Numbered from the stretch's first letter, positions 36,929 to 48,109 are shown. The stretch: DNA of 64,000 bases from Trifolium pratense (GCF_020283565.1 NC_060062.1:60032409-60096408); one strand, 5' to 3'. Made by a program: numbers and translations. Notes: generated from the letters alone by a model not told the origin.

Positions 36929-38206
36929 ATGATGAATAGTTTGGGTAGAATATTAGAGTTTGGGTACTACTCTATTCTACTCTACTCGATCTTCAACTCC
37001 ATCTTAAACAAAGAAAAAAAGAAATCAATAGAAGAAGCGTCGGCAGCGATCTTCTCCGACGATCTTATGGTAGAAATTGTATCCTGGCTTCCGGTGAAAT
37101 ATGTTATGCAACTCAGGTGTGTTAACAAGTTTTTCAATACTCTCGTCTTTGATCCTCACTTCATTCAAATGCATCTCAGTAAATCAACACAAAATTTGCA
37201 GCTCTCATTCACGAGTTTTGAGAATAATTCTGCTGATTTTACTAAGTCGGAAGATTGGGATTCCAGATGGATAACTCTCTCTATTCCTGATTTACTACTC
37301 CAAAACACAGTTACCATCTCTCACCTTTCCGATTCATACTATCGATTGAGCAGGTCTCCACATTACCGATGGGTTATTGGCTCATGCAATGGATTGCTAT
37401 GCGTGTATGGTAACTCATGGCCTGATCAATATCTTTATTTCTGGAACCCAGCTATGAGAAAAGAATCAAAAAGAATTCCATTATTTTTCGATATTTACAT
37501 CAATAGAAATTTTGACTTCTCTTTTGGTTATGATAATTCGACTCAAACATATAAGGTGGTAGCATTCTACGTAGAGTTGAATTCTGATAGTAATCCAAAA
37601 AGTGTGGTGAAAGTTTTCAGTTTGGGGGATAATTCTTGGAGAGATGTTCAATGTCTCCCTTTGGTTCCACTTTATTGCCTTCTTGGTATTAATGATTTTC
37701 ACAATGAAGGTATGCATTTTAATGGTACTATTAACTGGTTTGCCCTTGATGACATCAATCTCGATCGTAGTGCTGCTGCTCTTGATCGATGTGTGATTCT
37801 TTCTCTTGATCTCTCCACCGAGACATATACTAAATTGTTGCTACCTCGGGGATTGGATAAGGTCCCGGCTGGTTATCCCCCAAATCTTGTGGTTTTGATG
37901 GATTGTCTTGGTTTTTGTCATGATTTTGACAAAACCCATTTTGTTATATGGCAAATGAAGGATTTTGGCGTTCAAGAGTCTTGGCTTCAATTATTTAAAA
38001 TTAGTTATGAGAATTTTGCACGAGAGAATTTGTTGCCATTGTATCTTTCTGAGAATGGTGATACACTGGTATTAGGGAATGATAGACACAGGGAGGCATT
38101 TATCTATAACTGCAGAGACAATAAAGTAGAAAAAATTAAAATTGCTGACCGTACAAATTGGGAACTGGGCAACTATTATGTTGAAAGTTTGGTTTCAACC
38201 GATTGA
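36929..38206 (+). CDS. F-box protein with F-box-associated interaction domain
   Basis: Such proteins are substrate adaptors of SCF ubiquitin ligases: the F-box binds SKP1/ASK and the C-terminal domain binds the target. The product is 425 residues from the first ATG. The F-box lies at about residues 41-85 (IFSDDLMVEIVSWLPVKYVMQ, then LRCVNKFFNTLV and DPHF). The associated domain follows: SCNGLLCVY, YFWNPAMRKESKRIP, FSFGYDNSTQTYKVVAF, VKVFSLGDNSWRDV, NGTINWFALDD and VILSLDLSTETY, the usual FBA order. The N-terminal 35 residues before the F-box are unusual and partly overlap a repeated upstream sequence, so translation could begin later, although no later Met precedes the F-box closely. It is intronless and intact, and belongs to the large lineage-expanded legume F-box family; the target is unknown. 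Confidence 0.92.
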   Translation: MMNSLGRILEFGYYSILLYSIFNSILNKEKKKSIEEASAAIFSDDLMVEIVSWLPVKYVMQLRCVNKFFNTLVFDPHFIQMHLSKSTQNLQLSFTSFENNSADFTKSEDWDSRWITLSIPDLLLQNTVTISHLSDSYYRLSRSPHYRWVIGSCNGLLCVYGNSWPDQYLYFWNPAMRKESKRIPLFFDIYINRNFDFSFGYDNSTQTYKVVAFYVELNSDSNPKSVVKVFSLGDNSWRDVQCLPLVPLYCLLGINDFHNEGMHFNGTINWFALDDINLDRSAAALDRCVILSLDLSTETYTKLLLPRGLDKVPAGYPPNLVVLMDCLGFCHDFDKTHFVIWQMKDFGVQESWLQLFKISYENFARENLLPLYLSENGDTLVLGNDRHREAFIYNCRDNKVEKIKIADRTNWELGNYYVESLVSTD

Positions 38207-39009
38207 AATTTGAAAGTGAGTTTCTCTTCCTGGTATTACGTGTTTGAATTTATATTATTTATATTGTTGAATTGAATATATATCGACCATTGTTGTATGT
38301 TTGGCTCTAATGGATTGGATGAATTAGTCTTTATATATAATTTACATGTTTATTATAAGTTTGAAGATGATAATTCTTTGAAGATGCATTTCTTGACAGG
38401 ACTTTGGATTTCTTGTTTTCATGTGCTTCCATATATTTTAGTCTGCCATGACAGGAAGGTTTTAATATGAATTTTGAAATTTTAAATTTTAGTAACTTTA
38501 GTTTGTGTCCTATATATTGTGTTCATTATAATTGCTCCTAAAAAACACCTTGGTTTTGCCTTCGCCACAAAGACCATAGAACAAGTGTTCCAAATCACTA
38601 GAAAATACTGCAATTGTCTTGTATGAATCTTATTTTATAATGACATTATATGAGTTTTAATTTTATTGTCTTATATGAATCTTACCTATTTTCATGGAAT
38701 ATACCCTTTCTCAAGATTCATGCAATGGATTTATTTCTGGAACCCAACGAGTGAGTTTTGATCAGCTAAGTTGTAAATATAGTACTCCTCCGGTTCTTTT
38801 TATAAGAAACACTTTGAAAAAAACACACAGACCAACGAAACACATTTAAGATAGTTATTTTCATTTAAATACTCTTACAAATTTAAATTTATTCCATGGA
38901 TACCCTTATTTAATTATTTTTTATTCCATGAGAATTCTTCCGAGGCCATTGACCCCTACAAATGTTGTATGGACCAAAATATACTTATTAATTCAATCAA
39001 CATTTCCTC
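38207..39009. other. F-box 3' flank and small relics
   Basis: Bases 38708-38755 contain CATGCAATGGA and TTTATTTCTGGAACCCA, both present in the F-box gene, so this is a short decayed F-box scrap. ACTCCTCCGGTTC at 38783 is a one-sided Stowaway-like end. Nothing else is seen. Confidence 0.4.
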
Positions 39010-39358
39010 TAGCAATAGGGAGACCACCAAAGAAATTCGACAAAAGCCTCGGGAAAAGTTAGGCGACAGTCCACATTTGCTAAACCTCTATCAAGCTTCG
39101 TAGAGAGAATGCGGAGGCCATTATGATTGCGGTGCCAAGTAAAACGACCTCCAGTGGTTGTGAGATCAAGAAGATTACAATGGTCCATGAAATTAGCAAA
39201 AATGGCCGCTTTGGTATGTTGAAAGATACCCCCTCATTGATCACTAGGGAGGAGAGTCTCGTTAAAATCACCTATAAGCATCCAAGGGCCAACAATAGTG
39301 AGACCAAGGTCAAGAAGGAAGTTCCAAAAGTTGGTACGCAATGTTGAGGAGAGTCTCC
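39010..39358 (-). mobile_element. LINE (L1-type) relic, endonuclease region
   Basis: Read on the minus strand, the segment translates in broken frames to WMLIGDFNETLLPSDQ, then YLSTYQSGHF, then the RFTW-type area and finally a LSPNFSRGF-like end. This is the order seen in plant L1 endonuclease domains, where the GDFN motif is catalytic. Several stops and frameshifts make it inactive. It is interrupted on one side by the fold-back element at 39359. Confidence 0.72.
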
Positions 39359-40076
39359 TTAAATGCAGTTTTACTTCCATTATTTTGATTGAATCTGAAT
39401 TTTATCCTCCTATTTTAAAATCCGGAATTTTAACCCCTCTATTTTATAATTCTTTGGATTTTGCCCCCTATAATATTTAACTCATATTTACTTATGTGGT
39501 AGTGTTGATGTGTTGCTTCTCACTCATGTTTATATTGTTCTGTTAACAATTTAGCATTGAAGTCAATCGAATGTTGTTCATCAGTTGTGCTGTCATTCAT
39601 GAAGTTCATACAATCACAATTTACACGTAATTGTTGGAATATTTTATTCCTATTGTTCACCAGTTTATGCTTGCACTGTCTTTTATCTAAAGAATCATGG
39701 CTCGATGAATTTGACATTTTTGGCAGTGTTGCTCATAAGTTATTACAATATTGGTCCGGCTTTTTTATAAGCTTATTCCTAAATTGTGGATGTGGGAGTT
39801 TTTTCAAGTCCCAGGTTTTGTTGATACCCTTCATTGGTTACAATTACTAGTTTAATAATTAGTTTTTTTTTTCTTTCGGTACAACTAGTTTATTAGTATT
39901 AAACATGATCTTATAGGTGGATATTAATATAACACATCCACATAAGTGAATATGAGTTAAATATTATAAGGTGGCAAACAAATTATAAAATAGAGAGATT
40001 AAAATTCTGAATTTTAAAATGTGGGGTGGAGGGGAATCTGATTCAATCAAAATAGGGGAGATAAAACTACATTTAA
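39359..40076. mobile_element. fold-back element with long terminal inverted repeats
   Basis: The left arm (39359-39515) and right arm (about 39915-40076) are inverted copies. Paired landmarks are TTAAATGCAGTTTTA with TAAAACTACATTTAA, TTTTGATTGAATCTGA with TCTGATTCAATCAAAA, and TAATATTTAACTCATATT with AATATGAGTTAAATATTA. Arms are about 155 bp around a 400-bp middle without a recognisable protein. A Mutator-like or fold-back origin is likely, though no clear target duplication was found. Confidence 0.72.
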
Positions 40077-40796
40077 GCCATATTTTTAATTATCTAATTG
40101 TAAAAACTATAAAACAAATGATATTTTTATAATACTAATCGAGATGAATTTCAAAAGTGTCAGTTATCAACAAAAAGTTCAAGCCACCTTTGAGTAAATC
40201 CATTTTGAATAAAGTTCCAGAGTGAGTGATGCTTCAACTTCAACATCATCATCAATTGCAGCAGCCCTCTTTGTTGTGTATTTCTCTGGCCATACAATAC
40301 ATTGTTTATAATGAGCTGAAGATCGAATCCAGGATCTATAATATACTAACTAAATCTCTCACCACTAGATTAAACCTAGTGACTTTAATGTACAGTTTTT
40401 CAAACATCATCCACTATTTAAGTAATGAACAATGTAAAAGTATGGCACACGAGAAACTAATAAGACACAAAAAGAAACTATCATTTTTTCCTCCGTGGAC
40501 ATTGTTCTATATCATATTCTTTTCGTTTTTCTTTGTCAAAGAATATTGTTAATTCAGGAACGTTTGTTTTGGCAAAGCATTTTGTGTTTGTGAGACTATT
40601 TAGCTTGGTGTAATTAGGAAAATTGGCGGGTGTAATTATAAAGAAACTGTTAAATATTCAAATGGTCGATTGTTTCGATTAAAAGAAATTACAAATGAAC
40701 CAAAATGTCCCGTTAAAAAAAAAGGACCCAAATTGTGCAAAAAAAAATGTATATGGTCTTTGACTCTTGACTGATATAGTGCATGTGAAAGCTAAA
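40077..40796. other. non-coding stretch
   Basis: AT-rich DNA. The ORF at 40226-40552 starts with a CAA/CAT-repeat-like stretch and shows no conserved protein pattern, so it was not called. Confidence 0.35.
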
Positions 40797-40977
40797 GAAA
40801 ATTTCTCAATACGCCTCAACATTTCTCCCCCACTCTCCAGCGCACCTAAAAAAATTCGGAAAATATGTTCCGAACTGTTTTTTAGTGTAAAATTTACACT
40901 ATAAAAAATTCGGAAAATGTTTTCCGAATTTTTTGGGGAGTGGGAGAGAAAGTGGGTGGGTGCGTTGAGAAATTTTC
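40797..40977. mobile_element. MULE-type MITE (family with TTCGGAA core), copy 1
   Basis: A perfect 13-bp terminal inverted repeat, GAAAATTTCTCAA...TTGAGAAATTTTC, is flanked by an exact 9-bp target duplication, AAAGCTAAA (40788-40796 and 40978-40986). Nine-base duplications are typical of Mutator-like elements. The 181-bp interior is itself palindromic, with AAAAATTCGGAAAA and TTTTCCGAATTTTT stretches. Copies 2 and 3 are at 52169 and 59477. Confidence 0.88.
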
Positions 40978-41624
40978 AAAGCTAAAGCTTTAACTCTAGA
41001 AAACTAAAGAGGGAACTTAGTTATCAATCATGACTAACTCCCAAATTCAGTTATCAACAAACTTAATCTCTCACTTAGTCATTTCAAGAGGTGAATTTTT
41101 AGTCATTATGTTACTAGACAATAAAAGAAAAAATAAATTATATATGTTGGTTCATTGTAAATTATAATTCTACCAAACTCGTGTCAAATTCAAACATACA
41201 CATAATCAAACACAAAACATGTCATATAGGAAAAAAAATCAAAAAGAGCAAAATTACTTCTTAATGAAATTAATGTGTAATGGATGTAAACTCATCTTTA
41301 ATCTTCAATTCCAAACCCAAATAGACCATTTAGTTAGCATCGGTTAAAAATGAATTCATCTTCAAAGTGATTCTAGCAACATATTGTACATTTTTTGTCC
41401 AATATTATTAAATGACAAACGAGTCCATAAATGTTCTTATCATGTGAATTAAGTTTCATCTAATGTATGTCTTCAAGTTGAATAATTCTCTTGACCAATA
41501 AAATTAGGAATAAGAACCATAAACTACCAAAATATTTTAGTATATTTTTTTTATAAGTTTTCTTTAACATGCTTAATGAATTCATTATCTCATCGGTGAT
41601 TTCCGCAACATTGTACATTTTTTG
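40978..41624. other. non-coding stretch; 3' flank of the GT14 exon
   Basis: AT-rich sequence without a protein-like ORF. ACATTGTACATTTTTTGTC at 41609 recurs in similar form at 41380. Confidence 0.35.
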
Positions 41625-42177
41625 TCACACCAATTGTAATTGACATTGACTAGTTCTATATCTTCCACTACTAACAATTTCACCTAATAGAGTTCTAAGT
41701 TTGATTCCAAACAATCCTGGCTTTACAACATCAATATTACCAGATATTGAACACATACCTTCCTCAATTTCTAAAACCTTTGTAGTTTTATTTATCTCTA
41801 AATTTGAATTTGAACACCACTCTCCTTGAACAAAACCATTAAAAGTTCTATTAAGAACTAAATCATCAATTTTCTCTAGAACAAGTTCATCTTCACCAAA
41901 TGGACGTGCAAATGCAGCACCAATTTCCATCATTGTATCATAGTGTGACATATCAAGTAATTGAGATTCTGATGGATCATTATCAAAGAGACTATAAATT
42001 AGATTATTGTCTACTATTGTGTTATTGAACTCTTGAGAGTTACATAGGACTGTGTGGAAATAAGTTTTCATAGGATAAGTTACATTGCTGAAAAACATTA
42101 GTAGCCTTCTTGGTAAATTGTCCCATCCATTCACACAATACTCCATAAAAGATCTTGTAAGAATCATCCATGGCGAA
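41625..42177 (-). pseudogene. orphan last exon of a GT14 (core-2/I-branching family) glycosyltransferase
   Basis: Plant GT14 proteins are Golgi type II membrane enzymes that act on arabinogalactan glycans, some as beta-glucuronosyltransferases. This exon begins after an AG acceptor at 42179-42178 and reads SPWMILTRSFMEYCVNGWDN, then MKTYFHTVLCNSQEF, LLDMSHYDTM, AAFARPFGEDELVLEKIDDL and VVKPGLFGIKL. It ends naturally (stop at 41625), so the exon itself is open and full length. The upstream exons, which would carry the membrane anchor and first half of the catalytic domain, are not found on the minus strand between 42180 and 45400; that space holds repeats and another gene. It is most likely a truncated gene copy. 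A very distant upstream exon cannot be excluded. Confidence 0.75.
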
Positions 42178-42837
42178 CTTATTAAATTAAAGGGTTAAAT
42201 ATGTTTTTAATCCCTATAGTTTTCTAGAATTCACACTTTTTAGTCCTTATAGTTTTTTCATCAATGTTTTTTTAGTCCTACTTATAATCAAACTTTTGTA
42301 TACTTTCACATTTTTAAATGGTTTTTTATATTCATGTTCATAATATTATAAGAACATCTCCGATAAAAAATTTAGAACTTTTTAACATAAGATGAATTAT
42401 TTATGAATTTTTATGTGCAAAAAAACTAAAAAATTCATATATACGTTCATATTTTGTTAGAAAAATTTAAACTTTTGTAAGAGAGATTCATATAATGTAT
42501 TCCCTCAAGTCCTTTTTATAAGTGACAATCAACTTTTAATAAGTGACAATCAAAATGGAGGCAGAAAACAAAGAAAATATAAGCTTTCACATAAACAAAT
42601 GCCATCCTTCTAAGAAGTATGCAACTTCCATTACAAACACAATGCTTTGATACTTCTAAATTGGAAAGGCCATGCAAATTATAAGTAGAGTAATACATGA
42701 AAATAAGAAATCATAAGTAGAGTAATACATCCTTTCAAAGAAGAGGATGGCAGAAATTTGATTAACTGAAGAGTTGTAAAAGCAAAGGACAGTTGATGGT
42801 ATTATAATACCAAAATCAGAAGCATTAATCACATAAC
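42178..42837. other. non-coding stretch with dispersed-repeat start
   Basis: GGGTTAAATATGTTTTTAAT at 42191 and TTAGTCCTTATAG are common legume dispersed-repeat motifs. TAAGTAGAGTAATACAT occurs twice (42680 and 42714). No gene is seen. Confidence 0.4.
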
Positions 42838-42909
42838 AAAATAAAGTATGCCTAAACAAGTAAGCTATACAACCAAATAAAGTATGCCTAAACAAGTAAG
42901 CTATACAAA
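42838..42909. repeat. tandem repeat, two 36-bp units
   Basis: AAATAAAGTATGCCTAAACA plus AGTAAGCTATACAA is repeated head to tail, nearly exactly, just downstream of the small minus-strand gene ending at 42922. Confidence 0.8.
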
Positions 42910-42921
42910 TGCCACAAATGC

Positions 42922-43221
42922 CTAGCAAATATGACAATCGTAATCACCACCAAAATCATTATCGAACTTCGGCTTAGGATTAGTATACTTCCCATCCTCT
43001 TCCTCAGCAGCCTTAGGATTAGTATCATCCTTAACATTCTCTTCCTCAGCAGCCTTAGGATTAGTATCATCCTTAACAGAAACAGCAGAATAACGATTAG
43101 CAGCATCTAGGCCGCCAAGGCAATTCCTATCAACCTTCACTTTCTTTGACATCACATTTCGGGTACACTTTCCCTTAGCAGGCTTCACATCCTCTGCAGC
43201 TATAGTCTTTGATTTATCCAT
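42922..43221 (-). CDS. small charged protein of unknown function, duplicated locus copy 1
   Basis: A 99-residue ORF from the MDKSKTIAAEDVKPAK start; a further in-frame ATG lies upstream at 43251. The protein is hydrophilic and rich in Lys, Asp, Glu and Ala, with a duplicated 14-residue unit (VKDDTNPKAAEEEN, VKDDTNPKAAEEED) from a 42-bp tandem duplication. It ends FGGDYDCHIC, so a Cys-x-x-Cys tail is present. There is no signal peptide or membrane segment. The first 16 residues and the whole 5' leader recur at the second copy near 44.9 kb. The family is not recognised. Repetition and low complexity leave real doubt that it is translated. Confidence 0.45.
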   Translation of the reverse strand: MDKSKTIAAEDVKPAKGKCTRNVMSKKVKVDRNCLGGLDAANRYSAVSVKDDTNPKAAEEENVKDDTNPKAAEEEDGKYTNPKPKFDNDFGGDYDCHIC

Positions 43222-43633
43222 TCTCCCTATAACAAACATTGAAATAAACACCGATTAAACACCGATATTAATACCGATTAAACACCGATCAACACCGATT
43301 AAACACCGATTAACAAAAAAATTACACCGATTAAACAACTTGTGCTACTACCAAAACACCTAACACCTCTCCTAATTAACAAAACAACGAAAAGGAAGAA
43401 GTTCATCAACAATCCAAAAACAAAAACTGTTTCAAACTGTTTCACAATTCAAATAAAGAAACTCACACATCTATTGAACTAAAAAACTCACGGATCAATT
43501 CAATATAAGAAACTCACATGTCAATTCAAAATCTAAATCAAATCAGAATATCAATTGATAATAACTCATTACATTCAATTAAGAACCTAACACCTAACAA
43601 GAAGAAAACAAGCAGAGCAAAAGAAGAAAACAA
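43174..43633. repeat. direct repeat, copy 1 (gene start plus leader)
   Basis: About 460 bp nearly identical to 44936-45383, covering the codons for the first 16 residues of the small minus-strand gene and its upstream leader. It includes an ACACCGATTAA micro-repeat at 43250-43335. A third, partial copy (AACTTGTGCTACTACCAAAA onward) lies at 43653-43755. Confidence 0.88.
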
Positions 43634-44845
43634 GCAGAGCAAAACAAGCAGAAACAACTTGTGCTACTACCAAAACACCTAACACCTCTCCTAACTAACA
43701 AAACAATTAAGAACCTAATTAATTAATGAAAAGGAAGAAGTTCATCAACAATCCAACACGGTGGAAGGAAAAAACACGTGAGATCGTAAGATCTCACGAT
43801 TTAACTCCCGCGCTTAACAACCATGATTGCATAAGATTTAAAAGAAAACAAGAACCTTACTCAACAATAAACAGTTGCATATCATTTAAAAGAAGATAAG
43901 AACATTACTCAAAAATAAATAGTTGCATATAGTTGAAAGAAAGAAAGAAAAAGCAGAACAGAGGTAGAATTTTAGAATAATCTAAATTTTGGATTGGTAG
44001 TTTAGGGTGGAATAGGCTAGTTAATTATTTAAAAATAGATGTTATCCCATTCCATTCTATAACACCAATCCAAATACCCTAAAAAAAGACAGTTTCACAG
44101 AATATGAATAGGTTAAAATAAATAAAGTTGTTTGGAAAAACAAAACAAAACTTACTATTGACAGTTCGATATTTGGAAAGGTGGTTCTGAATAACAAATT
44201 TAAAATTGTAGAGGAATTTGTCTCAAACATTTTCAGATAAAAAACAAACTGCGGAAATGCATAATATGCATTGTGCACAATATACAAATTTAAAACATTC
44301 AAGGAAAACAATAGCCATACATGATGCAAAGATACATCAAAATGCACTAGTTAAAAATATAGATTCAATAACATGGCATATGCACTCTCCAAAAAGAAGA
44401 ACTACACATGACTAAATATTGCTAAAATGCAGTCTATTACTGAATGGAAAAAAGAATCTTTGAATCTAGGGAACATAATAATATATAACTAAAGGAAATC
44501 ATAAAACCCTAGTCCCTATCACAGGAATGTAGAGCTAAGAATGGGTAACTTATATGGTTAAAATTGAGATTTTATGCAAAATCAGAAAGGGGAAGTAAAA
44601 TTGTAGATCGTGCAATCGTAACGCTAATGTAAGATTATACAAAATTCATAAAACTCAAATATATGAATATAAATTCATAGATATGCATATAAAATTGCAC
44701 AAGACATAGAAAACCTTAAATCACACTTGAAAAACTTATGAGAGTCTGAACTCTGAAGTCATTTACAGACGAAGGATGAGCGAGAAGTAGATTTTCTTAA
44801 AACGGACACAAGCATAATCAGAAAATTGCAAGAAGATTTATGTGC
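43634..44845. other. non-coding spacer between the two repeat copies
   Basis: It contains the partial repeat copy at 43653-43755 and a short hairpin at 43777-43799 with arms CGTGAGATC and GATCTCACG around GTAA. The rest is AT-rich without a gene. ATTCATA-rich sequence lies near 44650. Confidence 0.45.
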
Positions 44846-44983
44846 ACCTGGATTTGCATCCTCTGACTTATCAGCTACAGCTATGGACTTTGCTGGAGCA
44901 TCAGTTGGCACAGGATTCTTCACATCCTGCTCAGTCTTAGCAGGCTTCACATCCTCTGCAGCTATAGTCTTTGATTTATCCAT
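44846..44983 (-). CDS. first exon of the duplicated small gene, copy 2 (partial)
   Basis: It opens with the same MDKSKTIAAEDVKPAK as copy 1, then diverges to TEQDVKNPVPTDAPAKSIAV and ADKSEDANPG. A CAG|GTGCAC junction at about 44850 could be a splice donor; reading through it gives hydrophobic, gene-unlike sequence. The second exon was not identified. Copies 1 and 2 might even be alternative first exons of one unit, but both carry their own full leader. Confidence 0.4.
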
Positions 44984-45383
44984 TCTCCCTATAACAAACA
45001 TTGAAATAAACACCGATATTAACACCGATTAAACACCGATTAACACCGATTAAACACCGATTAACAAAAAAATTACACCGATTAAACAACTTGTGCTACT
45101 ACCAAAACACCTAACACCTCTCCTAATTAACAAAACAACGAAAAGGAAGAAGTTCATCAACAATCCAAAAACAAAAACTGTTTCAAACTGTTTCACAATT
45201 CAAATAAAGAAACTCACACATCTATTGAACTAAAAAACTCACGGATCAATTCAATATAAGAAACTCACATGTCAATTCAAAATCTAAATCAAATCAGAAT
45301 ATCAATTGATAATAACTCATTACATTCAATTAAGAACCTAACACCTAACAAGAAGAAAACAAGCAGAGCAAAAGAAGAAAACA
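44936..45383. repeat. direct repeat, copy 2
   Basis: Nearly identical to 43174-43633; offset about 1.76 kb. The few differences include a shorter run of ACACCGATTAA units near 45010-45065. Confidence 0.88.
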
Positions 45384-45459
45384 AAACAAACCTATTATTT
45401 CACCCTAAACCCTTGTATTGAAGATAAATAAAAAACAAATTGCTTGCTATTCACGTACA

Positions 45460-45463
<4 letters not shown>

Positions 45464-45490
<27 letters not shown>
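45464..45490. repeat. (GA)n microsatellite
   Basis: Uninterrupted GA dinucleotides over 27 bases. Confidence 0.95.
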
Positions 45491-45703
45491 GTTAACAATA
45501 TCAGTGTACTATACCTTTTTGCACAATGAACAATTAGAATTGCAACAAACTTGCATTTCTCATGCAGCTATATAACGGATGTATATAGTCGTAGATTTTT
45601 TTTAAAAATTTTTTAAATGATTTTAAGTTATTATGTATACAGTACAAATATACTCTTTTTTTTTTTTTTTTGACAACTTAATAAATATACTCTTAGAACT
45701 GCA

Positions 45704-45704
<1 letters not shown>

Positions 45705-45757
<53 letters not shown>
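45705..45757. repeat. (ATT)n microsatellite
   Basis: Uninterrupted ATT trinucleotides over about 53 bases. Confidence 0.95.
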
Positions 45758-46204
45758 CTGTTTATTTATTAGGTATTAAATAACATTAAAAACTATAGTT
45801 AATGTGTGTATATTATATATTATATATAATCCACCGATACATATCCATTAAATAGATTAAGAGACTATTTGTTACAGATTAAAAAAATAGTGATTTTGAT
45901 ATAAAATAATTTATAGATTAGTTTTTAGAGATTTTCAAAAAAGTTGAATTTACTTTGTGTTTGTTTATTATAGTAAAAATTATTTTTTTTAAATAAAATA
46001 ATCTTTAGTTTGTTTGGATAGAACTTATAAAAGTGATTTTTTTAATTATAAATAATTTTCTTCTTTTAACATTTATTTTCTCTTTCCTCTAAAAAAAAAA
46101 TCTATTATTTTATAAGCTACTCTTAGTAGCTTCTCATTTTTAGCTGTTTTCTGATTATTTTTAGCTTCTAATTATTTTAAAAATTTGTAACATACAGATG
46201 CAAA

Positions 46205-47183
46205 ACAATTAAGAAAAGTTAATTAATTAAGAAAAAACTTAAGTTCACCCTTTTTCTATATGACAATAATAAATATTCCCTTCATCTCATTATTATAAGT
46301 GTTTCATTTCGTCTCAATTTGATTGACACAGTTAACTGTAATTCACTATTCACACATGTTGTTTTGACCTTATTTTTCTACTAATAAACAAAAATAAATA
46401 TTATCATATAAGATGTTGTTTGATTCGTCTCGATGAGTATTTTCAAAATATCAAATTTTTATAATTTTTACTATTATACAATTAAAAATATTAATCATCA
46501 AAGTTATGCATCGGCATGCGTGAAACAGTCAATTGTGTCAATCAAATTGGGACCGGAAGAATATTATTGTATCTTAAATTAATTATCATCACTTTAGAAT
46601 ATTATTAAAGAAATTAATGAAATACAGTATACCGAAAATATATTTAGCTTATTTTAGAATATAAGGGTCAGATAAAATAGAGATTTTGATCATGATGGTT
46701 CCACGGTTCTACTTTATTACATATGATTTGGTCCTTTTCACAAGTAAGCAATTTTGATTACATATTAGAGATTAGAATGATTAAATAGTTGAAGAATTAA
46801 GAATTAAATTGTGTTTTTAATTAAATTAGAGACTAATATGAACCTACAATCTTAGGGACAAAAATGATGATTTGTTCATCATAAAAAAAAAAAAAAAATG
46901 ATGATTTGTTAAGAAAAATCTCTCTCACAAAAGTCAAAATTCATGTTCTCATCTCATTTTTGAGATATCTGCACAATCTTCCCTGCTGGCTGCTGTGTTG
47001 TGTGTGAATTTTTCACGCGCGTTGTTGCCACAATATTGCAATTAAGACTGCTTAATTTCAACTTCAACGTCATTGTTCTAGTTGTACCTCAAGTCTCACT
47101 CTCTCTCAATTTTCATTTCCCATGCAGATGCAGCAGGATAGATCGTACTGTACTGTAGTATATTACAACAATAAATAAAACTC
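46205..47183 (+). repeat. long inverted repeat, left arm
   Basis: About 980 bp matching the reverse complement of 50447-51345. Landmarks in order: AAGTTAATTAATTAAGAAAA, a MITE, GAAATACAGTATACCGAAA, TAGAGACTAATATGAACCTA, AATTCATGTTCTC and CAACAATAAATAAAACTC. Neither arm encodes a clear protein. The arm reads like promoter or leader sequence of an unknown gene. Confidence 0.85.
46270..46562. mobile_element. MITE inside left arm of the inverted repeat
   Basis: A pair of TTGACACAGTTAACTG and CAGTCAATTGTGTCAA ends lies within TCTCAATTTGA and TCAAATTGGGACC. It occupies the same place as the copy at 50983-51240, so it inserted before the arms duplicated. Confidence 0.7.
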
Positions 47184-48109
47184 TTAGTAAAAAAAGCAAA
47201 TTCATTTCAATGGTTTTTCTTTCCTAAAAAAAAATAATTTATTTAAATTTGTCAATAAATTGGTGTGCTTTTGTATTTAGCTACTTCCAACTAAATACCA
47301 AGACATTTGATTCAAGTAAATAATGAATTATTATTCTTAAGACGAATCGTTAAAAAAATTTGAGTTCGATTTCTAGTAAGAATAATTTCTTATCAAATTT
47401 TACTTATCTCGCGGCTAGTGATGAAGCCACTATAGGGCCAAGGGTGGCAGTTGTCCCCATAACATTTTCAATTTGTTTTACTCTATGTGGTATACTAATA
47501 CATTAGGTTGAATTATTTATTAGTGTCTCCTATATACATCCTATTTTTACTCATAAAATATTTTTTTTATCACATAAAAAAAATTACGTTTTAGATTTAT
47601 TGTAGAATTGATAAGTATAAAATAAATAAATGATGAGTGCATATGAACATTACATTTCCACCGGTGAGATATTCTATTAAAATATATTGTCTCTGGTCGT
47701 TTCTAGTATCTATTTATTTTGAACGAGTTTTTTTTCTCTAAAATAATAAAGACTTTGTGAAACTCCTTGAGTAAATAAGTCGATAATTTTATATTTGAGC
47801 TCATAATTAATTTTTATGTATTATGATGATTAAGTGGAAAATCAAGTGAAAAAAGTAACATTCGAGCACATATAAATATAAAAATAAATTAGAAAAGAAA
47901 ATGATTAAATGATCATTTAATTTTTATATTTGCATATGCTCAAGTATTTTTCATTTTAAAATGTGAGTGAATAATTATGATAAGACTCACAATACATCTA
48001 TATCCTAGTAGTAATTTAATTTAGTGTGTAATTAATTTTTCGTTAATATATACTAGTACTTTGTTGTGTGTGGTGTTGTTTGGGGGCAGGGCAGGTGTGC
48101 TCTGTGCCC

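Noticed and set aside
45705..45757. A CRISPR-like or satellite array
   Set aside because: It is a simple ATT microsatellite with no spacers. No CRISPR array is seen or expected in plant nuclear DNA.
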